Source: an uncultured Armatimonadota bacterium (GTDB lineage: Bacteria; Armatimonadota; Fimbriimonadia; Fimbriimonadales; Fimbriimonadaceae). Taken from it: a stretch of 48,243 nt of DNA. The stretch is from the NCBI GenBank assembly GCA_903927345.1, contig CAIYMO010000032.1:87758-136000 (forward strand), read 5' to 3'. Both the position numbers and the translations under genes were made by a program. The notes under the pieces are model-generated. The model was not told the origin of the DNA, did not search any database, and was given only the letters and a program-made list of their open reading frames with translations. This document shows, piece by piece, positions 34,996-43,019 of the stretch (position 1 is the stretch's first letter; every line of letters starts with the position of its first letter).

Positions 34996-36906
34996 CTACT
35001 TAGCCGCGCCAGCGAAACCTTCCAGGAAGTTCTCGCCCATGATCTTCTTGACGATTCCGATCTGGTTGACGGCGTACTTTCGCGCTCGAGGAGCGATGAA
35101 GCGGCAGTCGATTGGTTCGAACTCGAACTTGGTCTTTCCGTTGTCGTAAGAAGCCAAGGTGGTCTTCAACCAGTCGGTATCACTTCGCTCTGGAGTGTCC
35201 ATCTTGAAGTGCGCTCCACGGCTCTCGTCTCGAGTGATCGCACCGTCGACAATTGCCTTCGACTGTTCGATCATGTTGATCAGAGCTCGGGTGAACGGCA
35301 CGGCCTGGTTGGTCCAACCGGACGAGTCAATCAGGTTGCACTGTCGAGCTCGCGCTGCCAAGCTATCCAGCTCAGTTCGAGCCTTCACCAGGTCAGCCTG
35401 TACACGCCAGATTCCGCAGTTGTTCCACATCACGTCAGCAAGCTCCGCATGGAGACCGTATGGATTTTCGGTTCCGTTGGACGACTTGAGCGTGTTGTAA
35501 ATCGACTGTTGCTCGTTGCGGGCATCATCCAGAGCGGACGACGGCAGCGAGTCAGCCGCGACATCTCCCTTCTGGAGGTAAGCCATGATTCCTTCAGCAG
35601 CAATTTCTCCACCCACAAGGCAAGCAAGGAGTGCGTTGGCGCCAAGTCGGTTCGCACCGTGGTACTGATACTCGCATTCACCAGCTGCGTACAGGCCAGG
35701 AATATTGGTCATCTGGTTGCGTGGACTCTCGACGTCCCAGGTGTTATCACCATTGGTCTCGTAGTCAACCCACAGGCCGCCCATCGTGTAGTGCACTGCC
35801 GGGTAAATCCGCATTGGGTTCTCGATCGGATCCTCACGCATGAACTTCTCGTAAATCTCGAGAACGCCTTCGAGCTTGTCGTTGATAACTTCTCGAGTGT
35901 AAGGGCCGCCTCGCTTGTCGTGAAGCTGAGTGATGTCCAGATAAACCTGCTGTCGTCCCTTAACACCGTTGCCCATTCGGCAGGTGCAGTAGATGATGAA
36001 GCTAACGATGTCACGGCTCAGAAGGTTGCCGTACTTGCTGTCAAGCTCTTCGCAAATGTAGCGTCGCTCGTTCTCAGGAATGTCAACGCCCTTTCGCTGA
36101 TCTTCCGCATTCTTAGGAACCCAGATGCGGCCGCCTTCGCCACGAACTGATTCCGAGATCAGTCGGCACTTGTCTTCGCCAGGAATCGCGGTCGGGTGAA
36201 TCTGAACCATCTCAGGGTTGCCGTACTTGGCGCCCTGTTGGTATGCAATCGAAACTGCCGATCCGGTGTTGATGATCGAGTTGGTCGACTTACCGAAGAT
36301 CAAACCGTTTCCACCAGTCGCCATAACAACGGCGTCCGCGGCAAATGCCTCGATCTCCATCGTTCGCAAGTTCTGCGAGGTGATGCCACGGCAACGACCC
36401 TCAGAGTCCTTGATGATGCTGATGAACTCGTAGCCTTCGTACTTCTCGACCCGGTTCATGGTTTCCCATCGTCGAACCTGTTCGTCCAAGGCGTAAAGAA
36501 GCTGCTGACCCGTTGTAGCACCCGCATAAGCTGTTCGGTGCTTCAGCGTGCCACCAAATCGTCGGAAGGAAAGAAGACCCTCCGCCGTTCGGTTGAATGG
36601 AACTCCCATTCGGTCAAGAAGGTAAATGATCGCAGGAGCGCGCTCGGCCATTCGCATAACCGGAGGCTGGTGGTTAAGGAAGTCTCCACCGGTGATGGTG
36701 TCCTCAAAGTGAAGATAAGGCGAATCGCCCTCTCCACGAAGGTTGACTGCACCGTTTATACCGCCTTGGGCGCACACGGAGTGCGACCGTTTAACGGGTA
36801 CGACGCTGAAAATCTTGACCTTGTTTCCGGCTTCGGCGAGCTTCATTGCTGCCATAAGGCCGGCGAGTCCTCCGCCGACGACGATCACTGTGCGCTGTGC
36901 TGCCAT
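34996..36906 (-). CDS. sdhA: Succinate dehydrogenase/fumarate reductase flavoprotein subunit
   Basis: 636 residues. FAD fold 'VIVVGGGLAGLMAAMKLAE'; H42 in 'SHSVCAQGG' is the conserved covalent FAD-attachment His, and the active-site region 'HPTAIPG' and 'GANRLGANALLACLVGG' are present. It oxidises succinate to fumarate, feeding quinone (menaquinone here). No sdhB or membrane anchor gene is adjacent: the downstream side ends in the 17-bp terminator and the upstream neighbour is rsgA. The TAGAAT element lies 12 nt before the ATG with AGAGG in between, so a very short leader with a Shine-Dalgarno is possible. Confidence 0.95.
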   Translation of the reverse strand: MAAQRTVIVVGGGLAGLMAAMKLAEAGNKVKIFSVVPVKRSHSVCAQGGINGAVNLRGEGDSPYLHFEDTITGGDFLNHQPPVMRMAERAPAIIYLLDRMGVPFNRTAEGLLSFRRFGGTLKHRTAYAGATTGQQLLYALDEQVRRWETMNRVEKYEGYEFISIIKDSEGRCRGITSQNLRTMEIEAFAADAVVMATGGNGLIFGKSTNSIINTGSAVSIAYQQGAKYGNPEMVQIHPTAIPGEDKCRLISESVRGEGGRIWVPKNAEDQRKGVDIPENERRYICEELDSKYGNLLSRDIVSFIIYCTCRMGNGVKGRQQVYLDITQLHDKRGGPYTREVINDKLEGVLEIYEKFMREDPIENPMRIYPAVHYTMGGLWVDYETNGDNTWDVESPRNQMTNIPGLYAAGECEYQYHGANRLGANALLACLVGGEIAAEGIMAYLQKGDVAADSLPSSALDDARNEQQSIYNTLKSSNGTENPYGLHAELADVMWNNCGIWRVQADLVKARTELDSLAARARQCNLIDSSGWTNQAVPFTRALINMIEQSKAIVDGAITRDESRGAHFKMDTPERSDTDWLKTTLASYDNGKTKFEFEPIDCRFIAPRARKYAVNQIGIVKKIMGENFLEGFAGAAK

Positions 36907-36918
36907 TGCTATGCCTCT

Positions 36919-36924
36919 ATTCTA
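36919..36924 (-). promoter_or_regulatory. -10 element TAGAAT upstream of sdhA
   Basis: TAGAAT on the minus strand lies 12 nt before the sdhA ATG; AGAGG lies between them. Confidence 0.45.
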
Positions 36925-36957
36925 CGCAGTTTAAGCACCGAGAGTCTTGGGTTTGGT

Positions 36958-36981
36958 GCCGCAGAGCAGATGCTCTGCGGC
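36958..36981 (-). terminator. Hairpin between rsgA and sdhA
   Basis: GCCGCAGAGCA and TGCTCTGCGGC form an 11-bp stem with a two-base turn, 10 bases past the rsgA stop. No U-tract follows, so it may be a weak terminator or a processing site separating rsgA from sdhA. Confidence 0.5.
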
Positions 36982-36990
36982 GATAACCGT

Positions 36991-38178
36991 TTACAAACTT
37001 GCCAAGATCCGACCGTAGGTGTCAAACCTCGCTCGGTTCAGCGTCCCTTCTTCAGACGCGGCCCGAATTCCGCATCCTGGCTCAACCGTGTGTGAACAGT
37101 CCCGGAACCGGCACGAGATCCCTTCAAACTCAGGGAAGTAGTCAATCAGTTCCTCCCGCGCCAGCTTGAACAAGCCGAAGGCACGCACTCCCGGCGTATC
37201 AATGATCTCGGTTCCTCCGCCAAGCTCCCAAAGGTGGCTACTCGTCGTCGTGTGAGTTCCGCGGCCGTAACCTTCGCTCACCGCACCAGTATCCAGTTCC
37301 AGTTCTGGTTTTAGAGCGTTGAGCAATGAGCTCTTCCCAACTCCGCTATGCCCAACAAACGCCGAGCGCTTACCTTCCAAATGAGTGCGCAACTCGTCCA
37401 GCCCGTTCTTCCCCATTGCCGAAACCCGAATGATCGGGGCCAGTCCTCGGTAAGGATCCAACAGCCTGAACTCCTCGTCGTCGGGCGACAGAAGATCCGA
37501 CTTGTTCACGGCGATCACGGCATCTGCTCCCCCGCGCTGGATAGCGATCAGGTAGCGGTCAATCACCCGTGGGTGGAGCGGCGGCGCCTTCACGCTCACC
37601 ACGACCACAATCACGTCGACATTCGCCACGATCACACGCTCACGATCTGCCGAGCCTGGGTCAGGGCGCGACAGCTTGGTCCGGCGAGGTTGTACCGAAT
37701 GGATTCTCCAGATCTCTTCGGCCTGGTGAATGTTGACAAGGTCTCCTACGGCAAACTGTGACTGCTGCCACTTGGCCTGATCCGGCGTGAGGATACAGTC
37801 GATTCGCTCTGATCCCAGCACAACTTCACACCGCTTTCGGTGAAGCGCAATCACTGTTGCGCACTGAGTTTGTACCGGCACCGCCTCCTCCACAACTTCT
37901 TCCTTCAGAAGTTGATACAGGAATTCCTCTAACGGCTTTTGAGGGCGTTTGACCTTCGCAGGGATGTCTTCGTCTTCGTCGTCCTCATCCAAAACCGGAC
38001 GAGCCACCATTCGAGAGAGCGCTAGTTTCCGAGCCTTGATCGCTCGGTCCCGCAGCTTGTTGCGTTCGTTACTATCCATCGCCGCTAGCGCCTTAGCGAC
38101 AAAGTCTTTTTGCTTTTGATCCAATTCTTGATTTCCTAGTGTTCGGTCGGGCGCAAAGAAGTCGCGCAGAGGGAGCAA
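36991..38178 (-). CDS. rsgA: Ribosome small-subunit GTPase RsgA with long N-terminal extension
   Basis: 395 residues from a TTG at 38178; TTG at 38124 and ATG at 38079 are other starts. The circularly permuted GTPase order is clear: G4 'NKSD' 225-228, G1 'GHSGVGKSS' 276-284, G3 'DTPG' 327-330. The C-terminal zinc knuckle uses C356, C361, H363 and C369. The S1-like OB domain starts near 103. RsgA checks 30S maturation. Odd: about 100 residues precede the OB domain, with an acidic run 'DEDDEDED' at 64-71, where other RsgA proteins have almost none. The frame stays open upstream to 38263 without an ATG or GTG start, while an out-of-frame ATG with a strong Shine-Dalgarno sits at 38255, so the true N-terminus is uncertain. 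Confidence 0.9.
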   Translation of the reverse strand: MLPLRDFFAPDRTLGNQELDQKQKDFVAKALAAMDSNERNKLRDRAIKARKLALSRMVARPVLDEDDEDEDIPAKVKRPQKPLEEFLYQLLKEEVVEEAVPVQTQCATVIALHRKRCEVVLGSERIDCILTPDQAKWQQSQFAVGDLVNIHQAEEIWRIHSVQPRRTKLSRPDPGSADRERVIVANVDVIVVVVSVKAPPLHPRVIDRYLIAIQRGGADAVIAVNKSDLLSPDDEEFRLLDPYRGLAPIIRVSAMGKNGLDELRTHLEGKRSAFVGHSGVGKSSLLNALKPELELDTGAVSEGYGRGTHTTTSSHLWELGGGTEIIDTPGVRAFGLFKLAREELIDYFPEFEGISCRFRDCSHTVEPGCGIRAASEEGTLNRARFDTYGRILASL

Positions 38179-38298
38179 GGGCCCCTCGAACCGATTCGGG
38201 AAAGTGCCGGTCAGGCGGCTCGGGAGGCGCAGTGGATCGTGGTGTTGACAGTCATATTCTTCTCAGCCTCCTCTTTTCACCCTTGCGGGCGTATCCAC

Positions 38299-38304
38299 AG
38301 TGTA
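38299..38304 (-). promoter_or_regulatory. Possible -10 element TACACT upstream of rsgA
   Basis: TACACT on the minus strand would give a transcript starting near 38292, carrying the AGGAGG at 38267-38272 ahead of the ATG at 38255. Confidence 0.35.
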
Positions 38305-38314
38305 ACACAAGCGT

Positions 38315-38320
38315 TAAGAT
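38315..38320 (+). promoter_or_regulatory. -10 element TAAGAT, 9 nt before the exported thioredoxin gene
   Basis: TAAGAT is followed by GATGTAATC and the ATG at 38330, giving at most a leader of a few bases. Confidence 0.5.
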
Positions 38321-38329
38321 GATGTAATC

Positions 38330-38863
38330 ATGCGTATTCTCGCGTCTGTCATCGCTCTCGTCGCCGCTAGTTCGGTTTTTGCCGGAACTCCTACCACCGC
38401 AGACCTTCTCAAAAAGGCTTCGACAACCGCCAAGAAGGACGGTAAGAATGTGCTTGTCATCTTCCACGCTTCCTGGTGTGGCTGGTGTCATCGCTTTGAT
38501 AAATTCCTGGACACCACCGATGAAGGCAAGCTCGTCAAGGGCGCCCTCGAAGTCGTCCACATCACGGTTCAAGAAGATCCAAAGCACAAGGCCGATGAGA
38601 ATGCAGGTGGCATCGAGCTGATGGAGAAGCTCGGCGGCAAGATGGCTGGACTCCCATTCATGGCAATCCTCGACGCGAAAACCGGCAAGATGATCGTCAA
38701 CTCTCTACGCACTTCTGGCGACGCCCGAACGAACACCGGTTACCCAGCCGCACCCGAAGAAGTTTCCCACTTCGCAAAGATGCTCAAGCTCGGCGCACCA
38801 AAGATGGGTGATGGAAGCGTCAGCAAAGTTTCAGGCTGGCTCACCGCAAACGCACCGAAATAA
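38330..38863 (+). CDS. Exported thioredoxin-like protein
   Basis: 177 residues with a signal peptide (1-18, 'MRILASVIALVAASSVFA'). The thioredoxin fold carries the redox motif C50-G-W-C53 in 'ASWCGWCHRF', and cis-Pro in 'GLPFMAIL'. It probably reduces or oxidises disulphides outside the cytoplasm, or acts as a Thioredoxin_7-type protein with unknown partner. The CGWC motif is typical of reductases and Thioredoxin_7/DsbD-like proteins. It starts the rightward run; the next gene follows after 27 bases with its own promoter. Confidence 0.9.
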   Translation: MRILASVIALVAASSVFAGTPTTADLLKKASTTAKKDGKNVLVIFHASWCGWCHRFDKFLDTTDEGKLVKGALEVVHITVQEDPKHKADENAGGIELMEKLGGKMAGLPFMAILDAKTGKMIVNSLRTSGDARTNTGYPAAPEEVSHFAKMLKLGAPKMGDGSVSKVSGWLTANAPK

Positions 38864-38875
38864 TCCGCAATTTCG

Positions 38876-38881
38876 TACAAT
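38876..38881 (+). promoter_or_regulatory. -10 element TACAAT, 9 nt before the 38891 gene
   Basis: TACAAT is followed by AGGGCAATC and the ATG at 38891, just past the stop of the thioredoxin gene. Confidence 0.5.
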
Positions 38882-38890
38882 AGGGCAATC

Positions 38891-39358
38891 ATGTCGTTGG
38901 TGAGTGACCAAATTCTTGATGCCCCTGTCTCCAAAAGCGAAGCAACTCAGGTTGCTTCGCAATTCCTGGGAAACGTTTCCGATCAAAGTTCATTCACCAT
39001 CGGCTCGCTGGCCGATGACCTCGGGATGAAGCCCATGCTCGTCGCCAGAGTCATCTCAGACCTGCGCGGGGGAAGCGATCCAGAGCTTGATCACGCCATC
39101 AAGCACAACGACTTTCTCATCAAGAAGCTGGGCACCGCCCGCCTCTCCGCCGAAGTCGTCGCTGGCGATCGCCGCCTCCTCGACAAGTTCTGGCGCAACA
39201 ACGATCCTCTCGGTGTCTACCGCCCTGGCGACATGTGGTACGTCGACGAAAACCACAGGTGGATGCCCTACTTCCCGATCCTGATCCTTGTTCCGGCGGC
39301 GGCGCTCCTTGCTGTACCGGTGGTCGGTAGTCTCCTTCGACTGCTGGGGATGTCCTAA
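38891..39358 (+). CDS. Tail-anchored protein with winged-helix-like N-terminal domain, unknown function
   Basis: 155 residues. Residues 33-60 ('FTIGSLADDLGMKPMLVARV' then 'ISDLRGG') look like a helix-turn-helix. The C-terminus is a membrane helix at about 128-150 ('FPILILVPAAALLAVPVVGSL'), preceded by 'GDMWYVDENHRWMPY'. The same helix-turn-helix pattern and C-terminal membrane helix recur in the next gene, so the two are paralogues. I do not recognise the family. The ATG is placed 9 nt after a TACAAT element. A membrane-anchored regulator or a protein-interaction helix bundle are both possible. Confidence 0.72.
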   Translation: MSLVSDQILDAPVSKSEATQVASQFLGNVSDQSSFTIGSLADDLGMKPMLVARVISDLRGGSDPELDHAIKHNDFLIKKLGTARLSAEVVAGDRRLLDKFWRNNDPLGVYRPGDMWYVDENHRWMPYFPILILVPAAALLAVPVVGSLLRLLGMS

Positions 39359-39363
39359 TTACC

Positions 39364-39975
39364 TTGGGATCCAGTAACCGACTAGACCAAGCTGACCTGC
39401 TCAACGAGGAGGTTCAAACGGATGAGCTTCAAGAGTTACTAAGTCGACTTGCCGCCACCGAAGCGCTCTTCTCCGAACCAATCCCCACCATCCGAGATGT
39501 TGCCGAAGCGACGGACGCCTCGCCATTGCTCATCGGCCGAATTCTCAGCCAAATGCGTGGTCCAGATCAGGTAGCAGAGCTCAAGGGAAGGATGGACGGA
39601 TTCGAGGCCCGTCTACGGGAGCTGGAATTGCATGGGAGTCAAAAAGCTGAGGATACAAGATCATCTCGCCGCCATTCGGTGCCCGAAGACTTCGAGCCGA
39701 TTGACTTCAACCGGCTACTTGCAGAATCAGGTGCAGGAGACTTTGAACCGGACTTGGGTTGGTGTGCACAGAAAAAGCTGTTAGAACGTGACTTGAACAC
39801 CACTTTGAATTGGCATGACAACGATACTGCGCACCGAGTCGGGCGGATGGTTGTCGGAATACTGTTTGGATTTATGATCGTCGTCGTGCTACTCTCGGCC
39901 GGGCCGGAGTGTGGTCTCTCTCAGTCAACCGAAAACCGGCCGGTTCCACCCCCTATTGAGCGCTCTACCCGCTAG
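39364..39975 (+). CDS. Paralogue of the preceding membrane-anchored winged-helix-like protein
   Basis: 203 residues from a TTG six bases after the previous stop; no ATG or GTG is available in this frame before residue 80. Residues 42-66 ('PTIRDVAEATDASPLLIGRI' then 'LSQMRG') align with residues 36-60 of the 38891 protein. A helical stretch (70-95) and an acidic, probably disordered region lead to a membrane helix at about 160-178 ('VVGILFGFMIVVVLLSAG'). The last 25 residues would be outside the cytoplasm. The layout suggests a paired membrane-bound system. Start codon uncertain. Confidence 0.65.
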   Translation: MGSSNRLDQADLLNEEVQTDELQELLSRLAATEALFSEPIPTIRDVAEATDASPLLIGRILSQMRGPDQVAELKGRMDGFEARLRELELHGSQKAEDTRSSRRHSVPEDFEPIDFNRLLAESGAGDFEPDLGWCAQKKLLERDLNTTLNWHDNDTAHRVGRMVVGILFGFMIVVVLLSAGPECGLSQSTENRPVPPPIERSTR

Positions 39976-39983
39976 CCTGATCG

Positions 39984-40250
39984 CTAGGCTCCGCGTGGCG
40001 CGGCAGCCATCAGCACGGGGCAAGCCATGATCGAAATCAGATAGAACAGAGCGAGAGCGAGAAGGTAGATCCACTTAAACGGCTTGCCATCGCGAAGGTC
40101 GAACCAAAAGCCAGCCAGCACCGCAAACAGCATCAGAATGTTGCTGACCCAGCAGACAACCAGGACAAATCGGGCGGGTGCTCCTCCGCACATGAGAAGC
40201 CACGTTGCAAAGGCAACGAGGCGGATCACGATAAGAACCGGACGGTTCAT
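39984..40250 (-). CDS. Small membrane protein, three helices, unknown function
   Basis: 88 residues with three predicted membrane segments ('LIVIRLVAFATWLLMCGGAP', 'FVLVVCWVSNILMLFAVLAGFW' in part, 'WIYLLALALFYLISIMACPV'). It is short and hydrophobic, has no recognisable motif, and diverges from the NamZ-like gene by 41 bases. CATAAT lies 5 nt before its ATG, one base from the TAnnnT pattern. It converges on the 39364 gene with an 8-base gap. Likely a real gene because of position, promoter and helices, but of unknown role. Confidence 0.7.
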   Translation of the reverse strand: MNRPVLIVIRLVAFATWLLMCGGAPARFVLVVCWVSNILMLFAVLAGFWFDLRDGKPFKWIYLLALALFYLISIMACPVLMAAAPRGA

Positions 40251-40255
40251 AGCCC

Positions 40256-40261
40256 ATTATG
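40256..40261 (-). promoter_or_regulatory. -10-like CATAAT, 5 nt before the small membrane protein
   Basis: CATAAT on the minus strand is followed by GGGCT and the ATG at 40250. It faces the TATAAT of the NamZ-like gene 18 bases away. Confidence 0.4.
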
Positions 40262-40279
40262 TCGGCAAGTCATCCTCCG

Positions 40280-40285
40280 TATAAT
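40280..40285 (+). promoter_or_regulatory. Consensus -10 TATAAT, 6 nt before the NamZ-like gene
   Basis: A full TATAAT is followed by CTCCCC and the ATG at 40292. There is no room for a Shine-Dalgarno, so the mRNA would be leaderless. This picks 40292 over an in-frame ATG at 40259. Confidence 0.7.
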
Positions 40286-40291
40286 CTCCCC

Positions 40292-41488
40292 ATGTCTTTC
40301 GCGATCGGACTCGACCTGCTCTGCGCTCAGGATTTTGCATCCCTAAAGGGCAGAAACGTAGGCGTAGTCTGTAACCAGGCCTCGGTTGACTCCAACTACC
40401 GACACATCTTGGGGCTACTCGAGGCAAGCGACAACGTGAGCATCGGGGCGGTCTTCGGCCCTCAGCACGGTCTCTTCGGAACAACGCAAGACAATATGAT
40501 CGAGTGGAACGGGGAAGGTGCACCTCCGAAAACCTATCCGACCTACTCGCTCTACGGTGAATTCCGCGAACCTACCGATGAGATGCTCGGTGGGCTTGAC
40601 CTGATCCTAGTCGACCTGCCTGATGTCGGCTCGCGCTATTACACGTTCATCTGGACAATGAGCCTCTGCATCAAGGCAGCGGAGCGACTGGGAATTCCAG
40701 TTTTAGTGCTGGATCGCCCCAACCCGCTTGGCGGAGTTCGTGTTGAAGGGCCTGGAATTGAAACCGGTTTCGAGAGCTTCGTCGGGTTGCATAACGTCCC
40801 GATTCGCCACGGTAAGACAATCGGCGAAATCGCACGCCATGTCGTTGCCCACCACTATTCGAAGGCAAGGGTTGACGTGATTGAGATGGAAGGATGGGAT
40901 CGGCAATTCTACGCCGATCAGCTCCCCTATGCCTGGGTGATGCCCTCGCCCAACATGCCAACCGTCGACACTGCCGTTGTCTATCCCGGCGCCTGCCTGC
41001 TTGAAGCAACAAATCTGAGCGAAGGGCGCGGCACAACGCGACCGTTTGAGATCGTCGGAGCCTCCTTCGTGAACGGCCAACAACTCGCTGACAGTCTGAA
41101 TCGTCTCTCCATTGAGGGTGTCTACTTCCGCCCCCTCCAGTTCGAACCAACATTCAACAAGCACCAAGGAAAGATCTGCGAAGGTGTTCAAACACACGTT
41201 TTGGATCGCAGCACCTTCCGACCTGTCTTGGCCTACGCCTGCCTCATCAACGAGATTGCAAAGCAAACCGGCATACACGACTCCAGCCACGTACAACTTG
41301 ATCGATTCCAAGCAAACAGCGACGAGACCGCTCTCCCCGGATTCGCCTGGAAGCAACCTCCCTACGAATACGTGTATGACCGAATGCCGATCGATATTCT
41401 GAGCGGAAGCGAAGAATTTCGAAAGCTAGTAGAAGTCGGGGCAAATCGGAATCTCATTGAAGCTTGGACGCTCAGTTTAAAGCATTAA
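40292..41488 (+). CDS. NamZ-like (DUF1343) exo-beta-N-acetylmuramidase family protein
   Basis: 398 residues. 'GRNVGVVCNQASVD', 'FGPQHGLFGTTQ', 'VDLPDVGSRYYTFIWTM', 'VLDRPNPLGGVRVEGPG', 'MPSPNMPTVDTAVVYPG' and 'LSEGRGTTRPFE' match the DUF1343/GH171 family, whose characterised member NamZ releases N-acetylmuramic acid from peptidoglycan fragments. Most known members are exported; this one begins directly with the catalytic fold and has no signal peptide, which suggests a cytoplasmic role on recovered muropeptides, or a start further upstream that the promoter makes unlikely. Neighbours include the NlpC/P60 peptidase at 43016. Confidence 0.9.
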   Translation: MSFAIGLDLLCAQDFASLKGRNVGVVCNQASVDSNYRHILGLLEASDNVSIGAVFGPQHGLFGTTQDNMIEWNGEGAPPKTYPTYSLYGEFREPTDEMLGGLDLILVDLPDVGSRYYTFIWTMSLCIKAAERLGIPVLVLDRPNPLGGVRVEGPGIETGFESFVGLHNVPIRHGKTIGEIARHVVAHHYSKARVDVIEMEGWDRQFYADQLPYAWVMPSPNMPTVDTAVVYPGACLLEATNLSEGRGTTRPFEIVGASFVNGQQLADSLNRLSIEGVYFRPLQFEPTFNKHQGKICEGVQTHVLDRSTFRPVLAYACLINEIAKQTGIHDSSHVQLDRFQANSDETALPGFAWKQPPYEYVYDRMPIDILSGSEEFRKLVEVGANRNLIEAWTLSLKH

Positions 41489-41525
41489 AACTCTGTCTCT
41501 TTAACATATTCTTAACGCGAATTGG

Positions 41526-41531
41526 TAAACT
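41526..41531 (+). promoter_or_regulatory. -10 element TAAACT for the prepilin gene
   Basis: TAAACT follows a TTAACA (41501-41506) by 19 bases and lies about 91 bases before the ATG at 41623, giving a leader of around 85 nt, much longer than at other genes here. Confidence 0.45.
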
Positions 41532-41563
41532 ATTTGCTTAGAAGGAGTTGTCTAACAGCTCGG

Positions 41564-41622
41564 ATGCGGATGGGAAATGGATTTCTCGGTCTGCGCCGCA
41601 ATTTCCAATTGGAATCATTCAC

Positions 41623-41626
<4 letters not shown>
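41564..41626 (+). CDS. Possible 20-residue upstream ORF overlapping the prepilin start
   Basis: ATG at 41564 opens a 20-codon frame whose TGA (41624-41626) overlaps the prepilin ATG as ATGA. It could couple translation of the leader to the prepilin. No Shine-Dalgarno at the right distance was seen, so it may be chance. Confidence 0.2.
41603..41614. repeat. 12-bp palindrome in the prepilin leader
   Basis: TTCCAATTGGAA is a perfect palindrome ending 8 bases before the prepilin ATG. It could be a binding site or an RNA structure; nothing else links it to a known regulator. Confidence 0.5.
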
Positions 41627-42612
<986 letters not shown>

Positions 42613-42635
42613 GGTCTGATCGAAAGATCACAATT

Positions 42636-42665
42636 CACCCCGATTGCATGCAATCGGGGTGTTTT
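42636..42665 (+). terminator. Rho-independent terminator of the prepilin gene
   Basis: CACCCCGATTGCA and TGCAATCGGGGTG form a 13-bp perfect inverted repeat (42636-42661) followed by TTTT. A smaller TGATC-GAAA-GATCA hairpin with a GNRA loop lies at 42617-42630, before it. Confidence 0.9.
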
Positions 42666-42669
42666 CGTT

Positions 42670-42675
42670 TATAAT
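42670..42675 (+). promoter_or_regulatory. Consensus -10 TATAAT upstream of the c-di-AMP receptor gene
   Basis: TATAAT lies 14 nt before the ATG at 42690, just after the terminator. The leader would be about 8 nt. Confidence 0.55.
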
Positions 42676-42689
42676 GAGCCCCACTACTC

Positions 42690-43019
42690 ATGAAGCTCGC
42701 AGTTTGCATTCTCCACAACCGAGACAAGAGTCGCATCATTGATGAACTCATCTCTGCGGGTTTTAAGTTCACCATCATCGGCTCAACGGGTGGATTTCTA
42801 CGAGAGGGCAACACAACCCTGCTCATTGGCGCAGAAGACTCACAAGTAGACGCCCTCAAGAGAGTTATTGAAACGGCCTGCCCAACCCGCGAGCAAGTGC
42901 TCAGTATGGCGGCCTATGACGCGAATCCAGCCGCCGCGTTTGTGCCCAGTGCCATGAAGGTCCCCGTCGGCGGAGCCGTCATGTTCCTCCTCCCCGTCGA
43001 CGAATTTACGCGATTCTAG
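42690..43019 (+). CDS. DarA/PstA-type cyclic-di-AMP receptor
   Basis: 109 residues of the PII-like DUF970 fold. 'KLAVCILHNRDKSRIIDEL', 'GFKFTIIGSTGGFLREGNTTLLIG' (TGGFL loop) and 'PVGGAVMFLLPVDEF' match the DarA/PstA c-di-AMP receptors closely. It is a cytoplasmic trimer in known members; its downstream partners are unknown. No diadenylate cyclase or hydrolase gene is in the window. Its end overlaps the convergent NlpC/P60 gene by four bases (CTAG). Confidence 0.92.
   Translation: MKLAVCILHNRDKSRIIDELISAGFKFTIIGSTGGFLREGNTTLLIGAEDSQVDALKRVIETACPTREQVLSMAAYDANPAAAFVPSAMKVPVGGAVMFLLPVDEFTRF

Noticed and set aside
35209-37095. Plus-strand frames antisense to sdhA and rsgA
   Set aside because: No coding motifs; sdhA and rsgA are unambiguous on the minus strand.
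41548-41622. In-frame TTG at 41548 as the start of the prepilin gene
   Set aside because: A 25-residue extension before the prepilin leader would block recognition by prepilin peptidase; the ATG at 41623 gives the standard leader.
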